From: Tsuneonella dongtanensis
GTDB lineage: Bacteria > Pseudomonadota > Alphaproteobacteria > Sphingomonadales > Sphingomonadaceae
DNA length: 64,000 nucleotides
Reading direction: 5' to 3'
NCBI RefSeq assembly: GCF_001698205.1
Contig: NZ_CP016591.1
Location: forward strand, 2,232,001 to 2,296,000
The notes under the pieces were generated by a model. It had not been told where the DNA came from. It did not search any database and worked only from the letters and a program-made list of their open reading frames with translations. Each line of letters opens with the position of its first letter. Within the stretch, counting starts at the first letter, position 1. The translations under genes were made by a program, and so were the position numbers. Below are positions 46,409-55,529 of this stretch, piece after piece.

Positions 46409-47197
46409 ATGACCGCGCCGATCGCCACGCTCGTCCTTGCCGGATCCCGCCCCGGCCAGGACCCTCTGCTCGATGGTACGGACCTGTCCACCAAGGCGCT
46501 CTTGCCGATCGCCGGTAGGCCGATGCTGGCGTGGGTGCTCGCCGCGCTGGACGCCTCGCCGTCGGTCGGTGCGATAACGGTCGTTGCGCAGGACACCGCC
46601 CCACTCGCAGCCGATGCGGCGATAGCGGCAGCCGCTCAGGTACAATGGCGGGATTCGGCCGGGTCCATAGCCGACGCGGTCCAGCTCGCCCTGGCAAATG
46701 CATCGGGACCGCTGTTCGTCACCACTGCGGACAATGTCCTGCTGACTCGGGGCATGATCGAGCAGTTCCTGGCGGAGGGAAGCTCGTCCGACGTCGCCGT
46801 GGGTCTTGTCGAACGTCAGCGGGTCGCCGCGGCCGGCCATTCGACGACCCGGACCTGGCTCAGGTTCCGGGGCGGTGCGTGGTCGGGCGCGAACCTTTTT
46901 CGCCTAGATGGCCCGAAGGTGACGCCGCTCATCGACTTCTGGCGCGGGCTCGAGCAGGACCGCAAGAAGGGCCTCAAACTCATCGGCGCGTTCGGTCCGG
47001 GCCTTCTTCTGGGAGCCGCCTTGCGGCTGATCGACATTCAAACCTTTGCAAACCGGGTCGCGGCCCGGTTCGGGCTGTTGGGGAAGGTCGTTTCGATGGA
47101 CGCCGCGGAAGCCTGCATCGACGCAGACAAGCCCTCGGATTTGCCGGTGATCGAAGCGATCATGGCTCGTCGCGCATCGTCCGCAGCACGCGATTGA
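46409..47197 (+). CDS. MobA-like nucleotidyltransferase
   Basis: A 262-residue protein with an intact-looking nucleotidyltransferase core: LVLAGSRPGQDPL (glycine-rich loop, about residues 9-21), KALLPIAGRPMLAWVL (30-45), and the metal-site Asp in LFVTTADNVLL (about 109-119). The C-terminal half is helical and basic. Family members make NDP-sugars, CDP-alditols or molybdenum cofactors; the neighbours (flippase, glycerophosphotransferase-like enzyme, phosphatase) favour a surface-glycan activated precursor. Its last 38 bases overlap the end of the opposite-strand flippase gene. Confidence 0.82.
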   Translation: MTAPIATLVLAGSRPGQDPLLDGTDLSTKALLPIAGRPMLAWVLAALDASPSVGAITVVAQDTAPLAADAAIAAAAQVQWRDSAGSIADAVQLALANASGPLFVTTADNVLLTRGMIEQFLAEGSSSDVAVGLVERQRVAAAGHSTTRTWLRFRGGAWSGANLFRLDGPKVTPLIDFWRGLEQDRKKGLKLIGAFGPGLLLGAALRLIDIQTFANRVAARFGLLGKVVSMDAAEACIDADKPSDLPVIEAIMARRASSAARD

Positions 47198-48482
47198 CGG
47201 CAATAGCCATTCCAGCGGACGACAAGGCCATGCCGATGGGAACCGCCCAACTGGCGATCATGACACCCTCAGACACAAACAGCAGGAATGCCGCGGCGAG
47301 TGCGCCGATCGAAACGGCGCGCGCCGCAACGGCTTTGATCGCATGCCCAGTCGACAGGAGCAAAGGTTCGAATGAAACCGCGGCCAGTTCGAACGACGAG
47401 GCAATGACCAGTGGTAGCAGTATGGGCGCACCCTTGGCAAATTGCTCCCCACCCACGAGCACCAGCAGCCATTGCCCGGCCACAACCGCCAGCAGTGTAA
47501 CGATTGCGCCCCCGCTGGCGGCCATGATACTCACCTGTTGGACCAACTTGCCAAAGTCGCCCCTGTCATCACGCGCGGTCGCCCTGGCGAATTCGGGAAG
47601 AACGGCCCGGGCGATGAGCTGGGCGAAGCGGCTGATGCCTTGCGCAAGCTGGTCCGCGAGACGGTATAACCCGGCCGCACTCGTGCCCAGAAAGTAACCG
47701 ACCGCGAGCAAAGGCCCTTGCTTGAACAGTGCGTCAAGCGCGGCACTTGCGAACGTCATCGCGAAGAAGCTACGGATTCCGGGGTTCTCAACCAAGGCTT
47801 CGGACCACCGCCCGAAATTGCCGAAACGAAGGGCCTGGGGCGCCACTTTCCGCGCAGCAACCCAATAGAGAAAGCCCGAAACAAGATCGAAAAAGGCCCA
47901 TGCCAGCAGGAAGCGCGCCACGCTTGGTCCCGTCAGCACTATCGCGCCTGCGGCAATGAGGCGCCCCGCCGGAACGATCGCCTCAACGTAGCTGCCAATG
48001 TCGAACCGGTCGAGCCCGCGCACGACACCCGTTGGCGTTGTCATTCGCGAGATTAGCAATGCGCAAACGAACCAGAACGCCATGACCGTGTATTCAGGGT
48101 TAAGCGAAAGCGCATCGCCGAACCCGAAGAAGACCACGACCGCCACGAGACAGCCCAGAGCTACCCCCAAGAGATCGATGCTGGCGCAAAACCAAACCAG
48201 CCTGCCGAACTGATCCCATTGTCGGTCGTGTACAGGCGCAGCACCATATCGTACAATGGTTTGCCATGTCTGGAAGCTTGTCAGCGCGACTAGCGCTTGC
48301 GCGGTCCCGAAGATGAGGGAAAAATGGCCGAAGTCCTTAAGCCCAAGAGACCGCGAAAGGAGAGCAAGGTAGACAAGGCTGCAGATCGCACCGAAGCCCT
48401 TGCCGCCGATAAGCCACGCTACGTTTCGCATTATGCTGTTCAAACCGTTGCGCCGATCGGCAGGCCGGGTCGCTTCGCTCAT
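47160..48482 (-). CDS. Wzx-like polysaccharide flippase
   Basis: A 440-residue, 12-helix membrane protein of the polysaccharide transport (MATE/MVF) superfamily. Helix 1 begins at WLIGGKGFGAICSLVYLALLS with the following SRSLGLKDFGHFSL loop, a typical Wzx start. The central IMAASGGAIVTLLAVVAGQW helix and the C-terminal pair complete the bundle. It would move lipid-linked oligosaccharides to the periplasm. The ATG was chosen after the short upstream stretch; a start 14 codons earlier is possible. It overlaps the nucleotidyltransferase gene tail-to-tail. Its bases look AT-richer than those of rne and zapE. Confidence 0.87.
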   Translation of the reverse strand: MSEATRPADRRNGLNSIMRNVAWLIGGKGFGAICSLVYLALLSRSLGLKDFGHFSLIFGTAQALVALTSFQTWQTIVRYGAAPVHDRQWDQFGRLVWFCASIDLLGVALGCLVAVVVFFGFGDALSLNPEYTVMAFWFVCALLISRMTTPTGVVRGLDRFDIGSYVEAIVPAGRLIAAGAIVLTGPSVARFLLAWAFFDLVSGFLYWVAARKVAPQALRFGNFGRWSEALVENPGIRSFFAMTFASAALDALFKQGPLLAVGYFLGTSAAGLYRLADQLAQGISRFAQLIARAVLPEFARATARDDRGDFGKLVQQVSIMAASGGAIVTLLAVVAGQWLLVLVGGEQFAKGAPILLPLVIASSFELAAVSFEPLLLSTGHAIKAVAARAVSIGALAAAFLLFVSEGVMIASWAVPIGMALSSAGMAIAVNRVLRTMRDEP

Positions 48483-48587
48483 GGCACCAGCCTGTAGCGC
48501 GCGCGCGAAGAACTGCAATGGCAAGGGAGGGGCGAACGGCAGGTCGTCGGTTGTCTGCAGTTACGCGGTCCTCTAGCGCACTCTCCG

Positions 48588-49775
48588 ATGCGACGTGCAC
48601 TCTTCTTATTCAATCACGACTCGGCGCACCAGGTAGCACATCTTGCCCCTGTCGCTGCCGCGCTCGCCCGACACCATCGGGACGTTCAAACAGTGATCGC
48701 GTATGCCAATGATCCCATCCGCGCTCGCCTCACCCAATTGATCGACGACGTGGCGGCGCAGCGGATCGAGTGGTGCGAACTTCGCCTGCCAAGCGTTGTT
48801 CGCGCACTGGCCACCGGTCTCGACCGGCTGTTTCCAGCGTCGCGACTGTTTCGCCTCTACACGAACCGCAAAGCGTTCGCTTCCGCTGATGTCATCGTAT
48901 CCCCCGAGCGGACTTGCCTACACGTGATGCGCTTCATCCCTACCGATCGGATGCCGCGCTTCGCTATTCTGCCCCATGGAGCGGGTGACAGGAGCGTATC
49001 GTATCATCCCGATTTTGCCCGCTTTGATCGTGTCTTCGTGGCAGGCACCAAGGTCGTCGATCAGCTTGTTGCACACGGTGTGGCGCCCGAGAGTATCACG
49101 GTTGTCGGTTATCCCAAATTCGACACTATCGAGTTATCCGCGCGACCCGACTTCTTTGGAAACGGACGCCCGACATTCGTCTACAATCCGCACTTCGACC
49201 CCTATCTGTCGAGTTGGTATGATGTCGGCCCGGACCTACTGCGCTGGTTCGCCAGTCCGGACGGCCAAAGGTTCAACCTGATTTTCGCACCACACGTGAT
49301 GCTGTTTCGCAAGGAGCTTCACGTCTCCCCCGAGTATCGGATCGCGCGCCAACGGCCCCAAGTTCCGGAAGTGGCGGACCGGGCAGCCAACATTCGCATC
49401 GACGTTGCATCGTCGAAATTGTTCGACATGTCGTACATGCTGGGGGCTGACGCGTATATCGGCGACGTATCGAGCCAAGTATACGAATTCCTTACTCGCC
49501 CGCGACCGACTTTCTTCATCGACGCCCGGTCCCGGCGGCAGCGAGGCGAAGACGAATGGCTTGTGTTCCGAAAGGCAGGCCCGGTCGTTCGAACGGTCAT
49601 GGATCTCGTTGCAGTACTGCCCAATTTCGCCGAGATCGGCAAAGCGTATCGTGCCGTGCAGCGCGAGCTTTTCGAGTATACTTTCAGCGTAGAATCACAG
49701 CCTGCATCGGTCCGAGCTGCCGCTGCGATACGCGACTGGGTCAGCGGGCTGCCGGAACGACAGTCCAGCCCTTGA
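48588..49775 (+). CDS. CDP-glycerol glycerophosphotransferase family protein
   Basis: A 395-residue GT-B-like protein. The N-terminal half starts RALFLFNHDSAHQVAHLAP and includes ILPHGAGDRSVSYH near residue 128. The C-terminal half has VVGYPKFDTI, a YNPHFDPYLSSWYD segment, and GDVSSQVYEFLTRPRPTFFID near residue 303, matching the D-x-SS-x(3)-E-F-hydrophobic signature of the family. Known members transfer glycerol-phosphate from CDP-glycerol in teichoic acids or similar phosphate-linked chains in Gram-negatives. The region is visibly lower in GC than its flanks (about half GC in one line I counted). Acceptor unknown. Confidence 0.85.
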   Translation: MRRALFLFNHDSAHQVAHLAPVAAALARHHRDVQTVIAYANDPIRARLTQLIDDVAAQRIEWCELRLPSVVRALATGLDRLFPASRLFRLYTNRKAFASADVIVSPERTCLHVMRFIPTDRMPRFAILPHGAGDRSVSYHPDFARFDRVFVAGTKVVDQLVAHGVAPESITVVGYPKFDTIELSARPDFFGNGRPTFVYNPHFDPYLSSWYDVGPDLLRWFASPDGQRFNLIFAPHVMLFRKELHVSPEYRIARQRPQVPEVADRAANIRIDVASSKLFDMSYMLGADAYIGDVSSQVYEFLTRPRPTFFIDARSRRQRGEDEWLVFRKAGPVVRTVMDLVAVLPNFAEIGKAYRAVQRELFEYTFSVESQPASVRAAAAIRDWVSGLPERQSSP

Positions 49776-50391
49776 GCAGTGCTCTTGCTGTCGAGCGATC
49801 GCTTGTTGAAACGAAGATGGGTTCGTCGGCCAAAGCAAAAGTCGGTGCATCGGCGAAGCTATCCGACACGACCCGAATTCGCGCATTCTCTTTTTCCAGG
49901 CCTTCCTGTTCCATCCAAGTGAGAATCCGCTCGCGCTTGACCAGTCCGTAGCAATTGCCGCCAGGTATGCCTTGTCCGTCCCAGCGGGTGGCGATTACCT
50001 CCTCGATGCCGACGGCCCGGGCGAAATACCAAGCGTAGAACTCAAAAGCAGCAGTGGCCATGACGATGCGCGCGCCAGCGCGACGGTCATTCTCAATCAT
50101 CTGGACAACGTTACTCTGCAAGCCACTGCGCGCGATCCGGTGCGATGCGAAGCGCGCGCTCACACGGTCCAATTTGTCCAGAGGCACCGTCCCGATCAAC
50201 AACCGCATGCCCAATCGCTTGAGCGTAGTGCGGTCGTACAGTCCGAAACGATATCCGATCATCAGCACGATCCACACCGGTGCGAGGGCCACGCGCCAAG
50301 TAGTCAGGGCACTAGCGGCATAGATTAGAAAAGGGGTGAACGTGGGTCGCCGCGTGATGGTCCGGTCAAGGTCGTAGATTGCGATGCGCAT
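49741..50391 (-). CDS. HAD-IB family phosphatase (SerB-like)
   Basis: A 216-residue haloacid-dehalogenase phosphatase. Motif I is IYDLDRTIT (nucleophile Asp7 and Asp9), with helices of a membrane-leaning cap ([22 protein letters not shown]). Motif II is VMATAAFEF near residue 112, Lys is in LVKRERI near 152, and motif IV is [12 protein letters not shown] near 176. It could remove phosphate from an alditol- or sugar-phosphate. It overlaps the tail of the glycerophosphotransferase-like gene by 35 bases and is divergent from sdhB, 110 bases away. Confidence 0.86.
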   Translation of the reverse strand: MRIAIYDLDRTITRRPTFTPFLIYAASALTTWRVALAPVWIVLMIGYRFGLYDRTTLKRLGMRLLIGTVPLDKLDRVSARFASHRIARSGLQSNVVQMIENDRRAGARIVMATAAFEFYAWYFARAVGIEEVIATRWDGQGIPGGNCYGLVKRERILTWMEQEGLEKENARIRVVSDSFADAPTFALADEPIFVSTSDRSTARALLKGWTVVPAAR

Positions 50392-50501
50392 GTCCGCAGC
50401 CGATTACGAGGACGCAACGACTGATGCAACGCCTGCCCTTGCCCTCGCCGGTCGAAGCGTTAGATGGGGAGGCAAGCTTCCGCTCGAGGACCCTCGCGAT
50501 C

Positions 50502-51284
50502 ATGGCCACCTTTACCCTGCCGAAAAACTCGAAGATCACCGGCAAGGGCCGCTCGCACCCGGCCTCGGGCGCGACGCGCAAGAAGAGCTTCAAGATCTAC
50601 CGCTTCGATCCGGACAGCGGCGAGAACCCCCGTTACGACACGTTTGAGATCGACCTCGACGAGTGCGGGCCGATGGTCCTCGACGCGCTCATCAAGATCA
50701 AGAACGAGATCGACCCGACCCTCACCTTCCGCCGCTCGTGCCGCGAGGGGATCTGCGGCTCTTGCTCGATGAATATCGATGGCAAGAACGGCCTTGCCTG
50801 CACCACCGCGATCGAGGACCTCAAGGGCGAAGTGCGCATAACGCCGCTTCCCGCGATGCAGGTCATCAAGGACCTCGTGCCCGACTTCACCCATTTCTAT
50901 GCCCAGTACGCCAGCATCCGCCCGTGGCTTCAGACCGTGAGCCCGACGCCCAGCGGCAAGGAACGCCTTCAGTCGCCCGAGCAGCGCGAGAAGCTCGACG
51001 GGCTCTACGAGTGCATCCTGTGCGCGTGCTGCTCGACCGCCTGCCCCAGCTACTGGTGGAACAGCGACAAGTTCCTGGGGCCGGCGATCCTGCTGCAGGC
51101 GTATCGCTGGCTGGCCGACAGCCGCGACGAGATGACTGGCGAGCGGCTCGACGCGCTGGAAGACCCGTTCCGTCTCTACCGCTGCCACACGATCATGAAC
51201 TGCTCGAACGTGTGTCCGAAGGGGCTCAGCCCCGCACGCGCGATCGCCGAGATCAAGAAGATGCAGGCCGAACGGCATATCTGA
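50502..51284 (+). CDS. sdhB: Succinate dehydrogenase iron-sulfur subunit
   Basis: A 260-residue subunit of complex II. The 2Fe-2S site is in [10 protein letters not shown] with a later Cys in NGLAC (about residues 80-102). The 4Fe-4S site is [12 protein letters not shown] (about 170-181), and the 3Fe-4S site is [14 protein letters not shown] (about 227-240). The ATG of MATFTLPKN gives the standard length; an in-frame upstream start lacks SdhB sequence. sdhC, sdhD and sdhA are not adjacent: upstream is the divergent phosphatase and the glycan block. It shares its direction with the thioesterase and zapE. Confidence 0.96.
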   Translation: MATFTLPKNSKITGKGRSHPASGATRKKSFKIYRFDPDSGENPRYDTFEIDLDECGPMVLDALIKIKNEIDPTLTFRRSCREGICGSCSMNIDGKNGLACTTAIEDLKGEVRITPLPAMQVIKDLVPDFTHFYAQYASIRPWLQTVSPTPSGKERLQSPEQREKLDGLYECILCACCSTACPSYWWNSDKFLGPAILLQAYRWLADSRDEMTGERLDALEDPFRLYRCHTIMNCSNVCPKGLSPARAIAEIKKMQAERHI

Positions 51285-51285
51285 C

Positions 51286-51744
51286 GTGTCGTCGAGCGAA
51301 GACGAACGCTTCTTTCGCTACCGCCCACTCGAAGACCATCCTGGCTGGTACACCTGGAACATCCTTGACGAGACGCGCTTCAACCACGCCGTGATGGGTC
51401 CGCTGATACTTCGGATCGAGGGCGACAAGTGCCGCGTTCGCATGCAGCCGGAACGCAAGCATTCGAACCTGCAGGATATGATCCACGGCGGGGTGACCCT
51501 TTCGCTGATTGATGTCTCCATGTTCGCCGGCATGCGCACGTTGACTGACAACGAGGGCGCACGGGCAGTGACGCTGGAACTCTCGACGCAATTCATCGGG
51601 GCTGGCGCAATGGACAAGCCGCTCGATTCGGTCGTTGAAGTCCTCAAGGAGACCCGGCGCACCGTCTTCATGCGCGGCATCGTCGAGCAGGATGATGTTC
51701 TAATCGCATCCTTCTCGGGGCTGGTGCGCAAGGCCGCAGGCTGA
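51286..51744 (+). CDS. PaaI-type hotdog thioesterase
   Basis: A 152-residue hotdog-fold protein. The central-helix signature NLQDMIHGGVTLSLIDVSMF (about residues 62-81) contains the HGG and the acidic residue of the PaaI/YbgC-like active site, and VTLELSTQFIGAG starts the last strands. It probably hydrolyses an acyl-CoA; the acyl group is unknown. The GTG start is one base after the sdhB stop, and its stop shares a base with the zapE start (TGATG), so the three genes form an operon. Confidence 0.88.
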   Translation: MSSSEDERFFRYRPLEDHPGWYTWNILDETRFNHAVMGPLILRIEGDKCRVRMQPERKHSNLQDMIHGGVTLSLIDVSMFAGMRTLTDNEGARAVTLELSTQFIGAGAMDKPLDSVVEVLKETRRTVFMRGIVEQDDVLIASFSGLVRKAAG

Positions 51745-52859
51745 TGGCTGGCCTGCTTGCCCGGTACGAGCGGCTGATCGCAGCGGGCGAATTGCGCGCC
51801 GACCCCGACCAGCGACGCGCCGCCGAGCGACTGGCTTCACTCGAGAAGGAGCTCGAGGCCGACAAGCCCGGCGGCCTGTTTTCGCAGTGGTTCGCCCGCA
51901 AGAACGAGACACCGCGCGGGGTCTACTTGTGGGGCGGTGTCGGGCGCGGCAAGTCCATGCTGATGGACCTGTTCGTCGACACCCTCGCCATCGCCGAAAA
52001 GCGCCGCGTGCACTTCCACGCCTTCATGCTCGAGGTCGATCGCATGCTGCGCGACGAGCGGGCCAAGGAAGCGGGCGATCCCGTTGCGCCGGTGGCGGCA
52101 CGCATCGCGGCCGATGTGCGCTGCCTCGCGTTCGACGAGATGGTCGTCACCAACACCGCCGACGCCGCGATCATGGGCCGCCTGTTCACCGCCCTGATCG
52201 TCGACGAAGGGGTGACGGTCGTGACCACCAGCAACCGCCCTCCGCGCGACCTCTACAAGGACGGGCTCAATCGATCGCTATTCCTGCCGTTCATCGAGCT
52301 GGTCGAAAGCCGCCTCGACGTCATCCCGCTCGACGGGCCGGTCGACTACAGGCTGGACCGGCTGGCCGGGATGGACTCATGGCACAGTCCCTTGGGCGAT
52401 GATGCAACCGCCCAGGTGCGAGAGGCGTTCTTCCGCCTCACCGACTATCGTCCGGAAGACGCAGCCAACGTGCCGACCGGAGAGCTCGACCTCGGCGGCG
52501 GGCGTACCCTGCACGTGCCCAAGAGCCTCAAGGGCGTCGCGGTATTCAGCTTCAAGCGCCTGTGCGGAGAAAACAGGGGTGCGGCCGACTATCTCGAAAT
52601 CGCCCGTGCCTACCATACCGTGGTGCTGGTCGGCGTACCCGCGATGGGGCCCGACAACCGGAACGAGGCCATTCGGTTCACCAAGCTGATCGACGCTCTC
52701 TACGAACACAAGGTGAAGCTGTTCGTCACCGCCGCGGCGGAGCCTGAAGCGCTCTACCCCGCCGGAGACGGCGCGTTCGAATTCGCCCGCACCGTGAGCC
52801 GGCTGGAGGAAATGCAGAGCGCCGACTACATGGCCTTGGGACACGGCGCAGAGGGTTGA
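51744..52859 (+). CDS. zapE: Cell division ATPase ZapE (AFG1-like)
   Basis: A 371-residue AAA-type ATPase. Walker A GGVGRGKS is at residues 64-71, and Walker B is CLAFDEMVVTN near residue 130-140. The sensor-like VTTSNRPPRDLYKDGLNRSLFLPF (quoted in part: TSNRPPRDLY) is near 164-173, and GPDNRNEAIRF is near 300. In E. coli ZapE affects Z-ring constriction; in mitochondria AFG1 relatives act in respiratory-complex quality control. Location after sdhB is common in alphaproteobacteria. Confidence 0.94.
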   Translation: MAGLLARYERLIAAGELRADPDQRRAAERLASLEKELEADKPGGLFSQWFARKNETPRGVYLWGGVGRGKSMLMDLFVDTLAIAEKRRVHFHAFMLEVDRMLRDERAKEAGDPVAPVAARIAADVRCLAFDEMVVTNTADAAIMGRLFTALIVDEGVTVVTTSNRPPRDLYKDGLNRSLFLPFIELVESRLDVIPLDGPVDYRLDRLAGMDSWHSPLGDDATAQVREAFFRLTDYRPEDAANVPTGELDLGGGRTLHVPKSLKGVAVFSFKRLCGENRGAADYLEIARAYHTVVLVGVPAMGPDNRNEAIRFTKLIDALYEHKVKLFVTAAAEPEALYPAGDGAFEFARTVSRLEEMQSADYMALGHGAEG

Positions 52860-52912
52860 ACCCGGGCGCGCAGGCCCCACATTCCTTTCATTCCGGCGGC
52901 AACACCCCGCCG

Positions 52913-53626
52913 ATGTGGACTATCCAGATGATCGATATCCGTCCGCGCGACAGTCTCGCGCATCGCAACCACGGCTGGCTCGACACCCGTTTCCACTTCA
53001 GCTTTGCCGACTACCACGATCCGGCACGTATGGGCTGGGGCGCACTGCGCGTGTGGAACGACGATCACATCGCTGCCAAGAGCGGGTTTCCGCCCCACCC
53101 CCACCGGGACATGGAGATCGTCACGTTCGTGCATTCGGGTGCGATCAGCCACCAGGACTCGCTCGGCAATCGCGGCCGCACCGTCGCGGGCGACGTGCAG
53201 GTCATGAGTGCGGGCACCGGCATCACCCACGCCGAATACAACCTCGAGGACGAGGCGACGACGCTGTTCCAGCTCTGGATCATCCCCGATCGCGCGGGCG
53301 AGAAGCCCAGCTGGGGCACGCGCGAATTCCCGCGTGGCGACCGTTCGGGCGCGTGGACCGTGCTGGCCAGCGGCACTCCCGAGGCCGACGATGCGCTGCC
53401 GATCCGGGCCGACGCCAAGGTCATGGCGGCAACGCTGAAGGCCGGCGAGACGGTTCGCTTCGAAGCCGATCCCTCGCGGCACCAGTACCTGGTCGCGGTC
53501 GACGGGCGCTACCGCGTCAACGGCAACGATGCCGGCGCGCGTGACGGGGTCGCCATCACCGGCGAACGGGTCATCGAGGTCGAGGCGATCGAGGACGCCG
53601 AACTGGTACTCGTAGACAGCCGCTAG
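52913..53626 (+). CDS. Pirin family protein
   Basis: A 237-residue bicupin. The N-terminal domain has the metal site HPHRDMEIVTFVHSG near residues 63-77 and the following HQDS and MSAGTGITHAEYN motifs (near 101-113), which supply His and Glu ligands. The C-terminal half is the second, degenerate barrel. Pirins act as quercetinase-like dioxygenases or iron-dependent regulators; the function here is not known. MWTIQMIDIRP is the chosen start; an ATG five codons later (MIDIRPRD) is also reasonable. It overlaps the opposite-strand amidotransferase by four bases. Confidence 0.9.
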   Translation: MWTIQMIDIRPRDSLAHRNHGWLDTRFHFSFADYHDPARMGWGALRVWNDDHIAAKSGFPPHPHRDMEIVTFVHSGAISHQDSLGNRGRTVAGDVQVMSAGTGITHAEYNLEDEATTLFQLWIIPDRAGEKPSWGTREFPRGDRSGAWTVLASGTPEADDALPIRADAKVMAATLKAGETVRFEADPSRHQYLVAVDGRYRVNGNDAGARDGVAITGERVIEVEAIEDAELVLVDSR

Positions 53627-55518
53627 GCGATCTTCAGGACCGCCAGCGAGCGGTCGAGCATCAGAAGTTGCCAGAGCAGCCGTGAATGGTCGGAGCGCCC
53701 TGAAATGTGCGCTTCGGCCAGTCCGGCTATGCGATCGCCATCGAACCACCCGGTACGCGCCAGCGTCGCCCCGCGTCCGATCCGCCGCGCCTCACCGGCC
53801 AGCGGTCCGCGCAGCCATTGCGCGATCGGGGTGACGAAGCCTTGCTTCGGTCGATAGAGTACGTCGCGCGGCAGGTAGCGTTCCATGGCGTGCTTGAGCA
53901 GCCACTTGCCCTGCCCACCCCTGATCCGAAGATTTTGCGGCAGGCCCGCGGCGAACTCGATCAACCGGTGGTCGAGCAACGGCTCGCGCGCCTCCAGGCT
54001 CACCGCCATGCTAGTCCGATCAACCTTGGTGAGAATGTCACCGGGGAGCCAGAACTTGAGGTCGGCGTACTGCGCGCGGTCGAGACCCGATCGTGCCGGC
54101 GCGGAACGCATCAGGTCGATCAGGGGCCGCTCGGCCCTGTAATCGCCCAGTTCCCGCCGGAAGCCATCGGAATAGAGGCTTGCCCTCAGCTCCGGCGCAA
54201 CGACCGCGAGTGCGCGCGCGTAGCCTTCCTCTCCGCTTGCACCGAGCGACTGGAAGGTGGTCTTGGCGCGCAGGGGACGGGGTGCCCAGTCGGCCTTGGG
54301 CCAGAGAGCGCCGAGCGCCCCGAATACGGGTCCGCGAAGGCGCGCGGGCAGGACCAGACGGGCGCGCTCCTCGGCCGCGTGAAAGCGATGCCTGCGGTAT
54401 CCGGCGAAGGCCTCGTCGGCGCCGTCTCCCGACAACGCTACTGTCACGGTCTCACGGGCGAGCTGGCAGACCCGCCAGGTCGGCAGGGCCGAGGCATCGG
54501 CGAAAGGCTCGTCGAACATCGCGGCAAGGCGATCGATCTCTGAAAAATCGTCGCTCGCGACCACTCGTTCGCGGTGGTCGGTGCTGAATTTCGTCGCCAC
54601 TTGGCGTGCATAATTCGTCTCGTCGACAGACGATTCATCGAAACCGATCGAGCAGGTGCGGACCGGGTCGCGGCTGGCCTCTGCCATCAGCGCAACGACG
54701 CTCGAGCTGTCGACCCCGCCCGACAGGAAGGCGCCGAGCGGAACGTCGGATACCATCCGGCTCGTCACAGCTTCGCGCAAGTGGAACAGCAGTTCAGCTT
54801 CGAGGTCGGCAGCACTTTCCCGGCGGCGCTCGGCGAAGCTGACGTCCCACCAGCGGGTCGGCGCCGCTGGAGGCGCGCCGTGCCTGAGCAGACGGTAGTG
54901 GCCTGCGGGCAACTTCTCGACGCCTTTCAGGATCGAGCGGTGGTCCGGCACGTAGCCCCAGGCGAGATAGTCTTCTACCGCGAGCGGATCGACCTCGCGG
55001 CGCAGGAGAGGATGCGCGAGCAGTCCTTTCAGCTCCGATGCAAAGGCAAGGCTGCCGTCGCTGAGCATCGCCGTGAAGAGCGGCTTCACCCCCAACCGGT
55101 CGCGCGCGAGGAACAGCGTCCGCGCGTCGAGGTCGTATAACGCGAAGGCGAACATGCCGTGCAGCCGCGAAAGGCAGTCCGGCCCCCATTTCTGCCATGC
55201 GGCAAGGATCGTCTCGGTATCCCCATCGGTGTGAAAGCGCGCTCCCGCGTTCTCAAGTTCGCGGCGCAACTCCTTGAAATTGTATATTTCGCCGTTGAAC
55301 ACGATCATCGCGCGGCCGTCCGTGGAGGCCATCGGCTGCGGCGATCCGGTCAGGTCGATGATCGACAGGCGCCGGTGCCCAAGTGCAACTCCGGGGGCGC
55401 TCCATACCCCCTCCCCGTCCGGCCCGCGATGCGCGAGGGCGTCGGTCATCGCCCTCACCCGCGCCGGATCGACCGGCTTGGGCGTGCCGCAATGAAATAT
55501 GCCCGCAATCCCGCACAT
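53623..55518 (-). CDS. XrtA-associated asparagine-synthase-like amidotransferase
   Basis: A 631-residue protein. The N-terminal glutaminase domain has the nucleophile Cys2 in MCGIAGIFHC, with HRGPDG and FNGEIYNF motifs. The synthetase domain (from about 235) has the ATP pyrophosphatase loop SGGVDSSSVVAL near residues 262-273 and ALSGDGADEAFAGY near 369. It resembles AsnB, but TIGR03108-type members of exosortase clusters are thought to amidate sugars of the exopolysaccharide rather than make asparagine. It lies 11 bases after xrtA as the last gene of the cluster. Confidence 0.92.
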   Translation of the reverse strand: MCGIAGIFHCGTPKPVDPARVRAMTDALAHRGPDGEGVWSAPGVALGHRRLSIIDLTGSPQPMASTDGRAMIVFNGEIYNFKELRRELENAGARFHTDGDTETILAAWQKWGPDCLSRLHGMFAFALYDLDARTLFLARDRLGVKPLFTAMLSDGSLAFASELKGLLAHPLLRREVDPLAVEDYLAWGYVPDHRSILKGVEKLPAGHYRLLRHGAPPAAPTRWWDVSFAERRRESAADLEAELLFHLREAVTSRMVSDVPLGAFLSGGVDSSSVVALMAEASRDPVRTCSIGFDESSVDETNYARQVATKFSTDHRERVVASDDFSEIDRLAAMFDEPFADASALPTWRVCQLARETVTVALSGDGADEAFAGYRRHRFHAAEERARLVLPARLRGPVFGALGALWPKADWAPRPLRAKTTFQSLGASGEEGYARALAVVAPELRASLYSDGFRRELGDYRAERPLIDLMRSAPARSGLDRAQYADLKFWLPGDILTKVDRTSMAVSLEAREPLLDHRLIEFAAGLPQNLRIRGGQGKWLLKHAMERYLPRDVLYRPKQGFVTPIAQWLRGPLAGEARRIGRGATLARTGWFDGDRIAGLAEAHISGRSDHSRLLWQLLMLDRSLAVLKIA

Positions 55519-55529
55519 GGGCGGCGTGC

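Noticed and set aside
53623-55518. Housekeeping asparagine synthetase
   Set aside because: The enzyme fold fits, but its place at the end of the XrtA cluster and its length favour the exosortase-associated amidotransferase. Asparagine synthesis is not excluded.
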